Counted from the stretch's first letter, positions 25,935 to 35,518 are shown. The stretch is DNA of 64,000 nucleotides from Salaquimonas sp. (GCA_028289365.1 JANQQM010000157.1:1-64000), one strand, 5' to 3'. Notes: generated by a model from the sequence alone, not told the origin. A program made the numbers and translations.

Positions 25935-26138
25935 TGTTCTAATCCTGTTACTCTCGTTATTCCCCCTTTCGATCGGTAACAGTTAATTAGCCAAGGTTTC
26001 CGGCCATGTGCCGGAATGCACAGTGAGATAAAAAAGCGTTTAGCAGGTCGGGTAAACGGACTTGTCAAGAATCGGAAATTGATCGCCGCCGATGCTCTTC
26101 AACGGCGCTACAGGTTCACGTAAATCTGAATCAAGACA
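25935..26138. other. Spacer upstream of the 41-residue smORF
   Basis: It carries the likely promoter of the smORF on the minus strand. I see no further gene. With the bases at 25697-25808 on the other side, these are the only parts of this 442-bp interval not covered by the smORF. Confidence 0.4.
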
Positions 26139-26423
26139 TCAGCTGCAATATGTAGAAATAGTACAGCGGCGTTTATCGACTGTCCGAACGCTATAAGTCA
26201 TCTGTGCCCAGGTTCGACCCGTGCAACGCACAGCGCCCGCATCCAGGATCGATCCGCCTTTATGGATACGCGTCGGTACTCCGCCCACGATCTTGTAGAT
26301 GTAACCATTTCTTTGATAGAAGGTTTTTGCCTGTTGGCAGGTCATTTGATCGGCGGTCTGGACGGCGTCGGCAGAGACTGTTTGGAGTAGAATTCCAAAC
26401 ATCAGAACTATAGAGAAACGCAA
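26139..26423 (-). CDS. Small secreted cysteine-containing protein, unknown
   Basis: A 94-residue protein with a signal peptide (about residues 1-20, MRFSIVLMFGILLQTVSADA). A mature domain of about 74 residues follows with four cysteines (MTCQQAK, VRCTGRTW, RRCTISTYCS), so two disulfides are possible. I do not recognise a family. MTCQQAKTFYQRNGYIYKI resembles other short alphaproteobacterial exported proteins. It stands alone between two gene-poor spacers. Confidence 0.65.
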   Translation of the reverse strand: MRFSIVLMFGILLQTVSADAVQTADQMTCQQAKTFYQRNGYIYKIVGGVPTRIHKGGSILDAGAVRCTGRTWAQMTYSVRTVDKRRCTISTYCS

Positions 26424-26867
26424 GCCTATCTCCCTTCATTATTTGAACTGGAAAGCGCCAGATAGAGAAATTTCAAGTTGAAACGTGCATCTATTCTTCC
26501 GTGATCGCAATCAAATTAATTGCAATTCCAGAAATTGTGAAAATCCCATGTTTTCAAAACAGTCGAGTGATGTACGCCCTGAAGTAGCCGGTGTTTAGAA
26601 GTAAAGGCGGGGGAGCCCCAGCGTACTCCCCCAACATCGACATCCATTTCGACAGGGATGCGCCTTGTAGATGTTGTTCGCAGCATTACACAGGTGATAA
26701 TTTCGCGATGTGCAATATGACACACTTCGGACCAAATAGGGTCGCCATGAATGCAAATTGCTGAAGGTCGCTTAACTGCGTACGGGCTGACATATTTGCT
26801 TCGACATGAGCGGATGGACTATGATGGCGCTGCCGAATGAAAATGTCTGTCAAAGGATGTGAAGCTC
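26424..26867. other. 444-bp spacer with a GC-rich hairpin
   Basis: No supported gene. A 7-bp G/C stem (GGGGGAG 26609-26615, CTCCCCC 26626-26632) around a 10-base loop stands out in otherwise AT-rich DNA. It is far from both neighbouring start codons, so it may end or structure an unannotated transcript. The right end carries the cNMP-protein ribosome site (AAAGGA at 26852). Confidence 0.45.
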
Positions 26868-27281
26868 ATGCCCGCAAGCCTTGCCGCATATGACGCGTTG
26901 ACGAAAGCCCCGCTATTTTCTGATTTGAGCGAAGAGGAATTGCGCAAAATCGCAGACCTGTTCGTAGAAAGGAATTTCCCGGATGGAAAAGTCATTGTGC
27001 AAGAAGGGCAGGGCGGAGAAGCGTTTTTTGTCATCAAGTCGGGTACAGCGCAGGTCACAGTCGAGGATGCCGAGCACGGCACCCTGACCGCTGGCGATTA
27101 TTTTGGCGAGATTGCGCTTTTTGACGAAGGCACACGGATGGCGTCGATATCTGCAGTTGGCGATGTAACTTGCTATACCTTGTCGAATACAGATTTTCGG
27201 ACCTTGGTTGAGCAAAATGGCGAGATTGGCTGGAAATTGCTGCAAAGGCTGACCCGGATTATCCGGGATTTCCGGCGTTGA
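26868..27281 (+). CDS. Cyclic-nucleotide-binding domain protein
   Basis: A 137-residue protein made of a single cNMP-binding (CAP_ED) domain: PLFSDLSEEELRKIADLFVE at its start (about residues 13-32) and the phosphate-binding cassette FGEIALFDEGTRMASISA (about 78-95), with Glu and Arg where cAMP/cGMP is held. There is no C-terminal helix-turn-helix, so it is not a CRP-type regulator; such stand-alone domains act as sensor subunits. ATG 26868 is chosen over GTG 26859. No partner gene adjoins, so its target is unknown. Confidence 0.83.
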   Translation: MPASLAAYDALTKAPLFSDLSEEELRKIADLFVERNFPDGKVIVQEGQGGEAFFVIKSGTAQVTVEDAEHGTLTAGDYFGEIALFDEGTRMASISAVGDVTCYTLSNTDFRTLVEQNGEIGWKLLQRLTRIIRDFRR

Positions 27282-27424
27282 AGCCTGACCCTTGTTAGGG
27301 ATCCAAAACCCAAACAAATTCAATGAATTAATTGCTGGATTTGATCGTGAAATTTCGGCATGTTTTACCGGTTTCCTGACCTGTGGTAAAATCGTCGTTT
27401 CAACCAATATTGAGGGAGGGGGCA

Positions 27425-27724
27425 ATGAAACTTCGATTTCTTGCAGCAGTATTGTTTATCGCGTCAACCACGATTTTGGCAGGCACAGCAAGTTCCAAAG
27501 ATCTGGAAGTAGCGCTGCTTGTCCCGGATACCGGCAAAGAGGCTGATTCCAGACAAGTCTGTGGGGACGGGGTCATTGTGGCAAATTCGTGCCAGCCGAA
27601 AATCCAGATCGCTGCTGGTGCAGAGTGTCCTGCCAATAGCGGAGACTACTGCTCGGATGAATTACCCTACTGTTGCGGTACGCCAGGAAATTACTATTGC
27701 GCCAAGAATGTGAACGGCTGCTGA
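27425..27724 (+). CDS. Small secreted eight-cysteine protein
   Basis: A 99-residue protein with a strong GAGGGAGGGGG ribosome site and a signal peptide (about residues 1-24, ending GTASS). The mature part is short with eight cysteines, six packed in the last 32 residues (ECPANSGDYCSDELPYCCGT, then YYCAKNVNGC). The CC pair and spacing recall granulin- or knottin-like disulfide folds, but I cannot confirm the family. An even cysteine count fits export and full disulfide bonding. It converges on the EamA transporter gene. Confidence 0.72.
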   Translation: MKLRFLAAVLFIASTTILAGTASSKDLEVALLVPDTGKEADSRQVCGDGVIVANSCQPKIQIAAGAECPANSGDYCSDELPYCCGTPGNYYCAKNVNGC

Positions 27725-27770
27725 CGACGTTGGATGAAAAAGGATCGCGTTAGCCAAAACATCCTGATTG

Positions 27771-28748
27771 TCACTCTGACCTACTCGGTTTGAATGTGGC
27801 TATTCGTTCTCGACGCAGGGTGTAGAAGCCGGTTGCGACAATTATCGATGCGCCGATCCATGTCCATATGTCCGGCAACTGTCCGAAGACCAGATACCCG
27901 TACATGGTGCCCCAGATAATCAGGGTGTATTGCACCGGGGCAACGACCACAGCCAGCGCAACCTCCAGGGATTTAATGACCAGAAACTCAGCGATTGCAG
28001 CCATTATGGTCATACTGGTCAGCAAGATAATCTCGGTTGAAGTGGTCGGCCACTTCCAGACAAAGGGTAGTGGCAAGGTCAACAGGAAGCTGCCGACCAG
28101 GGCAGTATAGGCGACAGTGGTTGACGTACGTTCGGTCGTGCCCAGGATTCTGGAAATAATTTGGCGCATGGCAAAGAACGCGGCAGCAACCAAGACCAGC
28201 AGCAAAGCCGGGTGAAACGCGCCAAATCCCGGTCGAATGACGATCAATGTACCAAGGAATCCGATGATAACGGCGATCCATCGTTTGATGCCTACCGGTT
28301 CGCGCAGCAAAAGCGCTCCGAGCAAGGTAACGATAAAGGGCGCCACAAAGGAGACGGTTACGGCGTCTGCCAGGGGTACGAAACTGACTGCGACAATGAA
28401 CAGGGTTGCAGAACAAGCGGCTAGTGCACCACGTGTGATCTGAAGCGCGGGATGACGGGTATGCAAAACCGAGGCACCGCGTATGGCCAGTAAAATCAGG
28501 ACTCCTACCAGCAAACCCAATTGCCGAGACCAGACGACTTGTAACGGATGCAAAGTGATGGTTAGAAACTTGGCCTGGGTGTCAACCGCCGCAAACAGGA
28601 ACATGCCTGCAGCCATATAGGCCAGGCCAAGCGCGTTGTCCGATTTTCGTGCGATTGGGTCCGGAACTGCCGGCGCCGTATGATTGACCGGAATGCCTGT
28701 GACTCCCTTGGCGGATTTGCAAGCCGCCGAGCTGGCGGTCAGAAGCAA
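27771..28748 (-). CDS. EamA/DMT family transporter
   Basis: A 325-residue protein with about ten membrane helices in two EamA repeats, e.g. YMAAGMFLFAAVDTQAKFL (about residues 44-62) and AEFLVIKSLEVALAVVVAPV. The first 35 residues are soluble and may be an over-long start, but I see no better start codon. DMT carriers export amino acids or other metabolites; the substrate is unknown. It is the last of three same-strand genes after the exported amidohydrolase and MBL hydrolase, with a 156-bp gap. Confidence 0.83.
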   Translation of the reverse strand: MLLTASSAACKSAKGVTGIPVNHTAPAVPDPIARKSDNALGLAYMAAGMFLFAAVDTQAKFLTITLHPLQVVWSRQLGLLVGVLILLAIRGASVLHTRHPALQITRGALAACSATLFIVAVSFVPLADAVTVSFVAPFIVTLLGALLLREPVGIKRWIAVIIGFLGTLIVIRPGFGAFHPALLLVLVAAAFFAMRQIISRILGTTERTSTTVAYTALVGSFLLTLPLPFVWKWPTTSTEIILLTSMTIMAAIAEFLVIKSLEVALAVVVAPVQYTLIIWGTMYGYLVFGQLPDIWTWIGASIIVATGFYTLRRERIATFKPSRSE

Positions 28749-28904
28749 ACATGCGCTTCGCAGGCGGGTAAATCAATCAAATTTAGCAGAACGGATGAAT
28801 TTGTCCGACAAGATCTGATAAGAAGCCGGACCGGGCAAGTGAAATTGAGACGACCAATGTTTGTTTTTTGCCGCCTCAATTTATTGGGGATCAAATGACT
28901 GAAA

Positions 28905-29774
28905 TCAATTCACTTTTCCGGTTTCCTGCAACCAGCGCGCCATGCCCCGGATATTCAGATCGCGCCATTGATCATAGGCACCCCAGTCGGAGTATTCCGA
29001 CATCAGGTCGGAGGCAACGATCTCCTCCTCTGTCTTGCCGTTCTTTAGCGCCTCCAGCACACCTGCTCGGAGTTTTTCTACGTAGATCCGTCCGTCGGTT
29101 GCGTCCTGCTTGGTGCCATTGCGGCTGTGACCTGGAACCATAACCTCAAAATCAAGGCCTTCTATCGCCTTGATCTGGTTTATCAGGCCGTCAATATCGG
29201 CGCCCGGAAAATCACGGTACGGCACACGACCCGGGGAAACAGCATCAACGACAAACGCCACATTGTCTGGTCTGACAATAGTAGCAATCAGATCGTCGCC
29301 ATGGCCCTTACCAAGAAAAGTCAGCTCGAATTCCTTACCGCCTGTCGAGAAATTGTGGGTGTCGATGAAGGTCACGGTCGGCAAGGCGGTGTCGACCCTG
29401 CCGGCTTCCACGTTTTTCTTGGCGACTTCGTGGGCGACCACTTCTATATCTCCCCAGCCTTGGCCACCGGATGCATGGTCACCATGGCTATGAGATAGGA
29501 TCATGTGGGTGACCGGCTTGTCGAACCGGTCAGTCAGTTCTGCCTTCAGCCAGGCGACGGCGTCTGCGTTTATCGGATCGGTGACGACGATGCCATCATC
29601 GGTGACCACGAACATGGCATTGTGAAAATTGTTCTGGAACCGATAGATGTCGTCAGTGACCTGCTCAATGGATCGTTTGGCGTCCTGTGCGGACGCTGGA
29701 ACAGCAGCAATGACACAGGAAACCAATACGCTTGCAGCGACGAGTTTGAACATTCCAATTGGTCTCGGTTCCAT
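28905..29774 (-). CDS. Exported metallo-beta-lactamase-fold hydrolase
   Basis: A 289-residue MBL-fold protein with a signal peptide (about residues 7-29, ending VPASAQ), so periplasmic. Metal ligands are HSHGDHASGG (about 94-103), the His in FLGKGHGDD (about 158) and the His in MVPGHSRNG (about 213). The ATG at 29774 follows a good GGGAGGATAACG site. Its class (beta-lactamase, lactonase or other ester hydrolase) cannot be settled. It lies 88 bp after the exported amidohydrolase gene, so the pair may act together on an external compound. Confidence 0.86.
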   Translation of the reverse strand: MEPRPIGMFKLVAASVLVSCVIAAVPASAQDAKRSIEQVTDDIYRFQNNFHNAMFVVTDDGIVVTDPINADAVAWLKAELTDRFDKPVTHMILSHSHGDHASGGQGWGDIEVVAHEVAKKNVEAGRVDTALPTVTFIDTHNFSTGGKEFELTFLGKGHGDDLIATIVRPDNVAFVVDAVSPGRVPYRDFPGADIDGLINQIKAIEGLDFEVMVPGHSRNGTKQDATDGRIYVEKLRAGVLEALKNGKTEEEIVASDLMSEYSDWGAYDQWRDLNIRGMARWLQETGKVN

Positions 29775-29862
29775 CGTTATCCTCCCTGAATTGATTGAAC
29801 AATTACGCCACCTGAATCCTGACGGATCAAGTCAATTTCATGTGTGCCGCTGAGAGGATTTG

Positions 29863-31581
29863 CTAGCTGCCCGCGGAATAGACGGTCTCGCCCTCCTTGA
29901 TGGTTTCAAGGACCTTGAGCGTGTCCAGCGTCTCCGGGTCCACTTTTGTCGGGTCGTCGGATATGACCACGAAATCCGCCAGTTTACCGACTTCGATCGA
30001 GCCTTTCTGATCTTCTTCAAAGTGCTGATAGGCCGGCCAGATCGTCATGGCTTTCAGGGCGGTAATCGGATCGACGCGTTGGGCTGGTCCGATAATGTCA
30101 CCGGAGCGTGACCGTCTTGTCACAGTCGCATCAAGAACGCGCATGGAATCAGGAAAGGCTACGGGCGCATCGTGATGTGAACCAAACCGCATGCCCCGTG
30201 CCCGCGCCCATCCGGTGGGTGAAATATTGTCAGCAAGCTTGGGTCCAACCGTCTGGTCGCGATGCCAGTCACCCCAATAGAACGTATGCATGGGAAACAA
30301 GGAGAGAAAGACGTTGAGCCGATTATAGGCGTCGATCTGGTCTTCGCGCAGGAACTGTCCGTGGATCAGTACCGGTCTGCGGTCCGCCGCGCCGTGCAGG
30401 CGATTGGCGACGTCAATTGCGCTGATCAGGAGATCAGAAGCCTTCTCGCCATTGGCGTGGGTAATAATCTGAATGTCGTTGTCAAATGCCCAGGCGATGG
30501 AATCGATGACTTGTTCGTTTGTTGCGGCCTGGTAGCCGGAATATCCCGGTGGGTAGACGCCGACGGGACGGTAATATGGTCTGTCGCGCCAAGCGGTAAA
30601 GCCCTGCGGTGAGCCATCGATGGTCAGTTTGGCGCCGGCGACACGGACGCGATCAACATAGGTGTCGCTGACATTGGCCTTGATAAAGTCCTTGTCGATG
30701 AGGACATCGGGATAGGTGACGATATCTATCTTGAAACCGTCTTCGGAAGCGCCGACTTTGCGCATGACTTCCACGATCGGAGGCATGGATCGGCCTTCCT
30801 GGGCGGTGGTATAGCCAAATCGGGTCCAGAGTTCGGCCCCGGCTCGCGCAAATGTCTCGAAGCCGTCCGGGCCGAGTTGGCCCATCAGTTTTGCAAGAAC
30901 CGGAAAATGGGCCGTTTCTTCCAGTACGCCGTCAGGTTCACCATTGGCGTCGCGGCGGATTATGCCACCTGGCGGATCAGGCGTTTCAGAAGTAATACCG
31001 CCTACTTCAAGCGCCTTGGAATTAGCAGCACCGAAATGCCCGGATTGGTGCACGAGATAAACCGGTATTTCGGTCGAAATCGCGTCAAGATCTTCGCGGG
31101 TCGGATGGCGCAGTTCCTTCAAGGTGGCATTGTCGTAGCCAAAACCGACAATGAGTTTGATCTTTTCAACCGCATCCTTGTTGTCTTCAGCCCATTTGCG
31201 CAATGTTTCCTGAAGCGAAGCAATGTCGGTAACTTCCCCATCTGGCGGGGCTAGTAAATTTGCCGACAATGCCTGCAAACCACCGAGAACCACATGTCCG
31301 TGTGAATCGACGAAGCCGGGCAACATGGTGCGTCCACCCAGATCGATCATTTGGGTATCTTCGCCCTTGTGCGCCATGACTGCGTCGCTGGTTCCGACAG
31401 CAATGATCCTGCCATCCTTTACGGCGACTGCTTCGGCCTCCATCGCGTCATCATTCATGGTGTAGACGGGGCCACCAGACCAGATCTTGTCGGCGATTTC
31501 CTGCGCCGTTGCAGTACTGTAATTGATTTGCCACAGTGCGGCTGCGCACAGTGTCAATAGAGCTACTCTTGGGGTCTGCAT
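29863..31581 (-). CDS. Exported amidohydrolase (YtcJ/amidohydrolase-3 family)
   Basis: A 572-residue metal-dependent amidohydrolase with a signal peptide (about residues 1-26, ending STATAQ). Motifs are GFVDSHGHVVLGG (metal HxH, about 88-100), HANGEKASDLL, and FGSHHDAPVAFPDS near the end (catalytic Asp), with AQRVDPITALKAMTIWPA and GKLADFVVISDDP as in the family. The ATG at 31581 has AGGAGG 10 bases upstream. Substrates of this group are N-acyl or imide compounds; specificity is unknown. With the next MBL hydrolase it forms a periplasmic hydrolase pair. Confidence 0.87.
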   Translation of the reverse strand: MQTPRVALLTLCAAALWQINYSTATAQEIADKIWSGGPVYTMNDDAMEAEAVAVKDGRIIAVGTSDAVMAHKGEDTQMIDLGGRTMLPGFVDSHGHVVLGGLQALSANLLAPPDGEVTDIASLQETLRKWAEDNKDAVEKIKLIVGFGYDNATLKELRHPTREDLDAISTEIPVYLVHQSGHFGAANSKALEVGGITSETPDPPGGIIRRDANGEPDGVLEETAHFPVLAKLMGQLGPDGFETFARAGAELWTRFGYTTAQEGRSMPPIVEVMRKVGASEDGFKIDIVTYPDVLIDKDFIKANVSDTYVDRVRVAGAKLTIDGSPQGFTAWRDRPYYRPVGVYPPGYSGYQAATNEQVIDSIAWAFDNDIQIITHANGEKASDLLISAIDVANRLHGAADRRPVLIHGQFLREDQIDAYNRLNVFLSLFPMHTFYWGDWHRDQTVGPKLADNISPTGWARARGMRFGSHHDAPVAFPDSMRVLDATVTRRSRSGDIIGPAQRVDPITALKAMTIWPAYQHFEEDQKGSIEVGKLADFVVISDDPTKVDPETLDTLKVLETIKEGETVYSAGS

Positions 31582-31761
31582 GGAAAGGCGCCTCCTGATA
31601 AATCAGCCATGTCTTGATCCGTCATTGTGTGATTATACTAGGGTCCTGACACTAGACCAGTTGATGGCGAAAATGGCAATCAGCCAAGGGTCTGATTGGA
31701 TGAAATGAACATGGCGGACGTTCCTGTTTCGTCAAGCGCGACGGACCGACAGGTAGGTGAC

Positions 31762-32634
31762 ATGGCAGACAAAAAAATTGGGATCGTTGGCGTTGGCCTG
31801 ATGGGGCAGGGGATCGCGACCAATATTCAGAGGAATGGCCGTAAAATCTCGGTCCTGGATCATCCCGGCAATCAGGATATCGGTAAGCTGGTTGAGAACG
31901 GCGCCCAGGTCTTCAAGTCAGCACAAGAACTGGCTCAGGAGAACGAAATCATCATCCTTTGTGTGACCGGTTCGCCGGAGGTGGAAGCGGTTCTGACCAG
32001 TGAGAATGGGATTCTTTCGGGTTTGGTGGCGGGTGCGACAGTCATTGATTGTTCGACGGCAATTCCGAGTTCAACCGTCAAGATGGCCCAACTGGTCGAT
32101 GACGCTGGCGGCAGCTTTCTGGATGCGCCGATGACACGTACTCCGAAGGAAGCAGCAGAGGGTCGTCTCAATCTCATTGTCGGCGGAGAGCGTGCGCTGT
32201 TTGATGAAATGCTTCCCTTGTTTCGATGCTTTGCGGAGAACATCGTCTATGCCGGGGAGACCGGCAGCGGACATGCTCTGAAATTGCTGCATAATTTTGT
32301 GTCGCTTGGAAATTCAGCGGTTCTTGCCGAGGCTGCGGTAGCCGCGCGCAGGGCGGGCATAGATCCGGCCATCTTTGTCGAGGTATTGAACAAAGGCGGC
32401 GGGCGGGGCGTGGTGCTTGACCGGATGGCGCCGTATGTCCTCGACGGCGATCTGGAATCCTTCCGGTTTTCGCTGGCCAATGGTGCGAAGGATACCGGTT
32501 ACTACCAGGAAATGTCGCAAGATCTTGCGCTAAATGGCGTTCTTGCCGAAGCCGTATACAGGCTATATCAGCAACAAGTGGATGATGGGGGCGGTGCCAA
32601 ATACGTGCCCGAGATGATCGAGCAAATAGATTGA
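31762..32634 (+). CDS. Beta-hydroxyacid dehydrogenase (3-hydroxyisobutyrate dehydrogenase family)
   Basis: A 290-residue NAD(P) beta-hydroxyacid dehydrogenase. The Rossmann motif is GIVGVGLMGQGIATN (about residues 7-21). The substrate loop is FLDAPMTRTPKEAAEGRLNL (about 117-136), where the usual DAPVSGG glycines are replaced, and the catalytic Lys is in GSGHALKLLHNF (about 169-180). ATG 31762 has AGGTAGGTGAC just before it; an upstream in-frame ATG at 31696 adds an unlike prefix. Relatives act on 3-hydroxyisobutyrate, tartronate semialdehyde or similar. It is followed 44 bp later by betB-like dehydrogenase. Confidence 0.85.
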   Translation: MADKKIGIVGVGLMGQGIATNIQRNGRKISVLDHPGNQDIGKLVENGAQVFKSAQELAQENEIIILCVTGSPEVEAVLTSENGILSGLVAGATVIDCSTAIPSSTVKMAQLVDDAGGSFLDAPMTRTPKEAAEGRLNLIVGGERALFDEMLPLFRCFAENIVYAGETGSGHALKLLHNFVSLGNSAVLAEAAVAARRAGIDPAIFVEVLNKGGGRGVVLDRMAPYVLDGDLESFRFSLANGAKDTGYYQEMSQDLALNGVLAEAVYRLYQQQVDDGGGAKYVPEMIEQID

Positions 32635-32678
32635 TGTGCGGCGATCAAAGACTGCCCTGACAAACGGAGTTCGATCAG

Positions 32679-34139
32679 ATGACAATCGATGCCCAGCCTG
32701 TTGCGAGCCATTTTATCGACGGGAAACCAATTGAGGATGAAGCAGGCGAAAACTTGCAGGTCATCTATCCGGCGACCGGCGAAGAAGTGGCGAGCCTGCA
32801 CTATGCCACGCCCGCCATCGTGGAAAAGGCAATCGCGGCGGCGAAAGCGGCGCAACAGGATTGGGCTGCAATGACCGGAACTGAGCGGGGCCGTATTCTT
32901 CGGCGCGCAGCCGATATCATGCGTGATCGAAATCGCGAGCTTTCACAATTGGAAACGATCGACACTGGCAAACCATTGCAGGAAACGCTGGTGGCGGACG
33001 CGACGTCTGCCGCAGATGCGCTAGAATATTTCGGGGGGTTGGCGGGAAGCCTGACCGGTGAACACATTCCGCTTGGCAATGGTGACTTTGTCTATACAAG
33101 CCGGCATCCGCTGGGCGTGGTTGTCGGGATCGGTGCCTGGAATTATCCTACGCAGATCGCCTGCTGGAAGGGGGCGCCCGCGTTGGCTTGCGGAAACACG
33201 ATGGTGTTCAAGCCGTCGGAAACAACGCCGTTATGTGCTTTGAAAGTCGCAGAAATCCTCTCGGAAGCGGGCGCGCCGGATGGCGTCTACAATGTCATCC
33301 AGGGAGCCGGCGAAGTCGGCGCATCTTTGGTCTCAGATCCGCGCGTTGCCAAGGTGTCGCTCACCGGTTCCGTCCCCACGGGCAGGAAGGTCTATGCCGC
33401 CGCCGCAGCGCAGATGAAGCATGTGACGATGGAACTCGGCGGCAAATCGCCAATGATCATTTTCGATGACGCCAACATTGAGGATGCAGTCAGTGGCGCG
33501 ATCCTCGGCAATTTCTATAGTTCCGGCCAGGTCTGTTCCAATGGCACACGGGTATTCGTGCAGTCCTCAATAAAGCAGCGGTTTCTTGATCGCCTGAAAG
33601 AGCGGTTGGAGACTGTCATCATGGGGGACCCCTTGGACGAAGTAACGAATTTCGGGCCGATGGTTTCAGCGCAGCAGTGTGAAATAGTCATGGGCTATAT
33701 CGAAAAGGGCAAAGCCGAAGGTGCGCAGCTGGTCACCGGCGGAGCAAGGGCTGACATGCCAGGTTATTTCATTCAGCCGACGGTTTTTGCGGATGTTAAA
33801 GACGACATGACCATTGCGCGCGAAGAGATATTTGGGCCGGTCATGGCGGTGCTTGATTTCGAGACCGAGGAAGAAGCAATATCGCGCGCCAATGACACCG
33901 AGTTCGGTCTGGCGGCCGGGGTCTTTACCAATGATCTGACGCGGGCGCATCGCGTGATTGGTCAGCTTGAAGCCGGGACCGGCTATATTAATACCTATAA
34001 CCTCGCTCCCGTGGAGGCACCGTTTGGAGGCATCAAGGCATCCGGTGTGGGTCGGGAAAATTCCAAAGAAGCCATCAATCATTACAGCGAAGCGCGCTCG
34101 GTCTACGTCGCCATGTCCGAGGTGGAAGCACCATATTGA
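32679..34139 (+). CDS. betB: Betaine-aldehyde dehydrogenase
   Basis: A 486-residue aldehyde dehydrogenase closest to BetB. Motifs are [20 protein letters not shown] (about residues 153-172), FKPSETTP, the Glu in [10 protein letters not shown] (about 252) and the catalytic Cys in [12 protein letters not shown] (about 286), with [13 protein letters not shown] at the end. BetB makes glycine betaine from betaine aldehyde. No betA or betI is adjacent, but the window also holds a betaine-type ABC importer and a DMGDH-like enzyme at 56-64 kb. Alternative: a general amino-aldehyde dehydrogenase serving the HIBADH-like gene beside it. Confidence 0.85.
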   Translation: MTIDAQPVASHFIDGKPIEDEAGENLQVIYPATGEEVASLHYATPAIVEKAIAAAKAAQQDWAAMTGTERGRILRRAADIMRDRNRELSQLETIDTGKPLQETLVADATSAADALEYFGGLAGSLTGEHIPLGNGDFVYTSRHPLGVVVGIGAWNYPTQIACWKGAPALACGNTMVFKPSETTPLCALKVAEILSEAGAPDGVYNVIQGAGEVGASLVSDPRVAKVSLTGSVPTGRKVYAAAAAQMKHVTMELGGKSPMIIFDDANIEDAVSGAILGNFYSSGQVCSNGTRVFVQSSIKQRFLDRLKERLETVIMGDPLDEVTNFGPMVSAQQCEIVMGYIEKGKAEGAQLVTGGARADMPGYFIQPTVFADVKDDMTIAREEIFGPVMAVLDFETEEEAISRANDTEFGLAAGVFTNDLTRAHRVIGQLEAGTGYINTYNLAPVEAPFGGIKASGVGRENSKEAINHYSEARSVYVAMSEVEAPY

Positions 34140-34309
34140 TTTGAAAACTTCTACCGGCGTATCGATCGGTATTCTTACTTGTTTTTGCAAACCCGGCTGA
34201 TTGGGATAACATCAGAGCCACATCAAACTTTGCAAATGGGCCGTTTTGCCAAATTGTGACGAAGTAGGTCGTCCATTCATGTCTCGGGCCTGACAGAGGG
34301 AGAAGTGCG

Positions 34310-35164
34310 ATGGCCAAGAATTCTGGAACTGCCAAAAAGGAAAAGCGCCAAGTGTCCCCCAATGGACGCGATCCGGGAGTAAAGATCCCAAATTCCGTCT
34401 ATGAGAAGGAACTTGCCAGGCTTCAGGTTGAACTGGTCAAGTTGCAGGAGTGGATCAAGCTCAAAGGCTTGCGCGTCGTGGTGATATTTGAAGGCCGCGA
34501 TGCTGCCGGCAAGGGAGGCACGATCAAGCGAATTACCGAGCCACTGAACCCACGGATTTGCCGGGTGGTTGCACTTCCAGCACCAACTGAACGTGAACAG
34601 GGGCAGTGGTATTTTCAACGTTATGTAGCCCATCTTCCGACCGCTGGTGAAATGGTCATCTTTGATCGCTCCTGGTACAACCGGACCGGTGTTGAACGTG
34701 TCATGGGGTTCTGCACGGATGAGGAATATATGGAGTTTCTCCGAAGCTGTCCCGAATTTGAACGCATGCTCGCGCGATCAGGCATTCAACTGATCAAATA
34801 CTGGTTTTCGGTCAGCGACGAAGAACAGGAAAAACGCTTTCAATCCCGTTTAAAGGAGCCAACAAAGCGCTGGAAACTCAGCCCGATGGATATTGAATCC
34901 CGCAAACGCTGGGTGGCCTATTCCAAGGCAAAAGACGACATGTTTGCCCATACCGATATCAAGCAAGCGCCATGGTATGTTGTACGTTCCGACATAAAAA
35001 AGCATGCCCGCCTGAACTGTATTACACACCTTCTAAGTCTTATCCCATATGAAGATCTGACGCCGGAACCAATCGTGCTGGAGCCCAGGCCACCGCAAGA
35101 GGGCTATGTTCGTCCACCGATGGAAGACCAGACCTTTGTTCCGGAGATCCATCATCTGATCTAG
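34310..35164 (+). CDS. ppk2: Polyphosphate kinase 2
   Basis: A 284-residue PPK2 family kinase. Walker A is FEGRDAAGKGGTIKR (about residues 61-75) and Walker B is FDRSWYNRTGVERV (about 117-130). Lid arginines lie in KEPTKRWKLSPMDIESRKRW. PPK2 makes GTP or ATP from polyphosphate and the nucleoside diphosphate, or the reverse. The short basic N-terminal tail and single kinase domain place it in class I. It is 170 bp after betB and converges on a small gene; no partner is apparent. Confidence 0.92.
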   Translation: MAKNSGTAKKEKRQVSPNGRDPGVKIPNSVYEKELARLQVELVKLQEWIKLKGLRVVVIFEGRDAAGKGGTIKRITEPLNPRICRVVALPAPTEREQGQWYFQRYVAHLPTAGEMVIFDRSWYNRTGVERVMGFCTDEEYMEFLRSCPEFERMLARSGIQLIKYWFSVSDEEQEKRFQSRLKEPTKRWKLSPMDIESRKRWVAYSKAKDDMFAHTDIKQAPWYVVRSDIKKHARLNCITHLLSLIPYEDLTPEPIVLEPRPPQEGYVRPPMEDQTFVPEIHHLI

Positions 35165-35176
35165 CAGCCTGGTCGA

Positions 35177-35518
35177 TTATTTTTCCGGAATGTCCATTCG
35201 TCTGGACATGCGATATTCCACGATTGATTTTGGCTTGTCTGACCTGACGATTTGTCCGTCGATCACGCCGTCGCTCAGCTTACCCTCGACATTGATCTCG
35301 AATTTTTCCTGTTTTTCACCGAATATCGTTCGCGGTGGTCCGTAATAGTGGACCAAAACACTGGCCTTGTATTGGTCGCCGGTCAGGCTATAGGTGCCGG
35401 TTGAGTAGTGCCGGTTGCTCCCGCCAAGAATGCGACCTTCTTCCAGCACGTAGACACCTGTATTTTCCCATCCATAGGGCCCAAGAATCTCACCGGTCCA
35501 TATTCCATCAAGCGACAT
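35177..35518 (-). CDS. Small beta-rich protein resembling GrlR
   Basis: A 113-residue protein without signal peptide or membrane helix. Sequence such as GIWTGEILGPYGWENTGVYV (about residues 5-24), ILGGSNRHYSTGTYSLTGD and the charged beta-strands after it recall the GrlR-type beta-sandwich (GGxxxYxGTYxxxGD). The family assignment is tentative and no virulence island is present. The ATG at 35518 has an AGGAG site nearby. It converges on ppk2. Confidence 0.55.
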   Translation of the reverse strand: MSLDGIWTGEILGPYGWENTGVYVLEEGRILGGSNRHYSTGTYSLTGDQYKASVLVHYYGPPRTIFGEKQEKFEINVEGKLSDGVIDGQIVRSDKPKSIVEYRMSRRMDIPEK

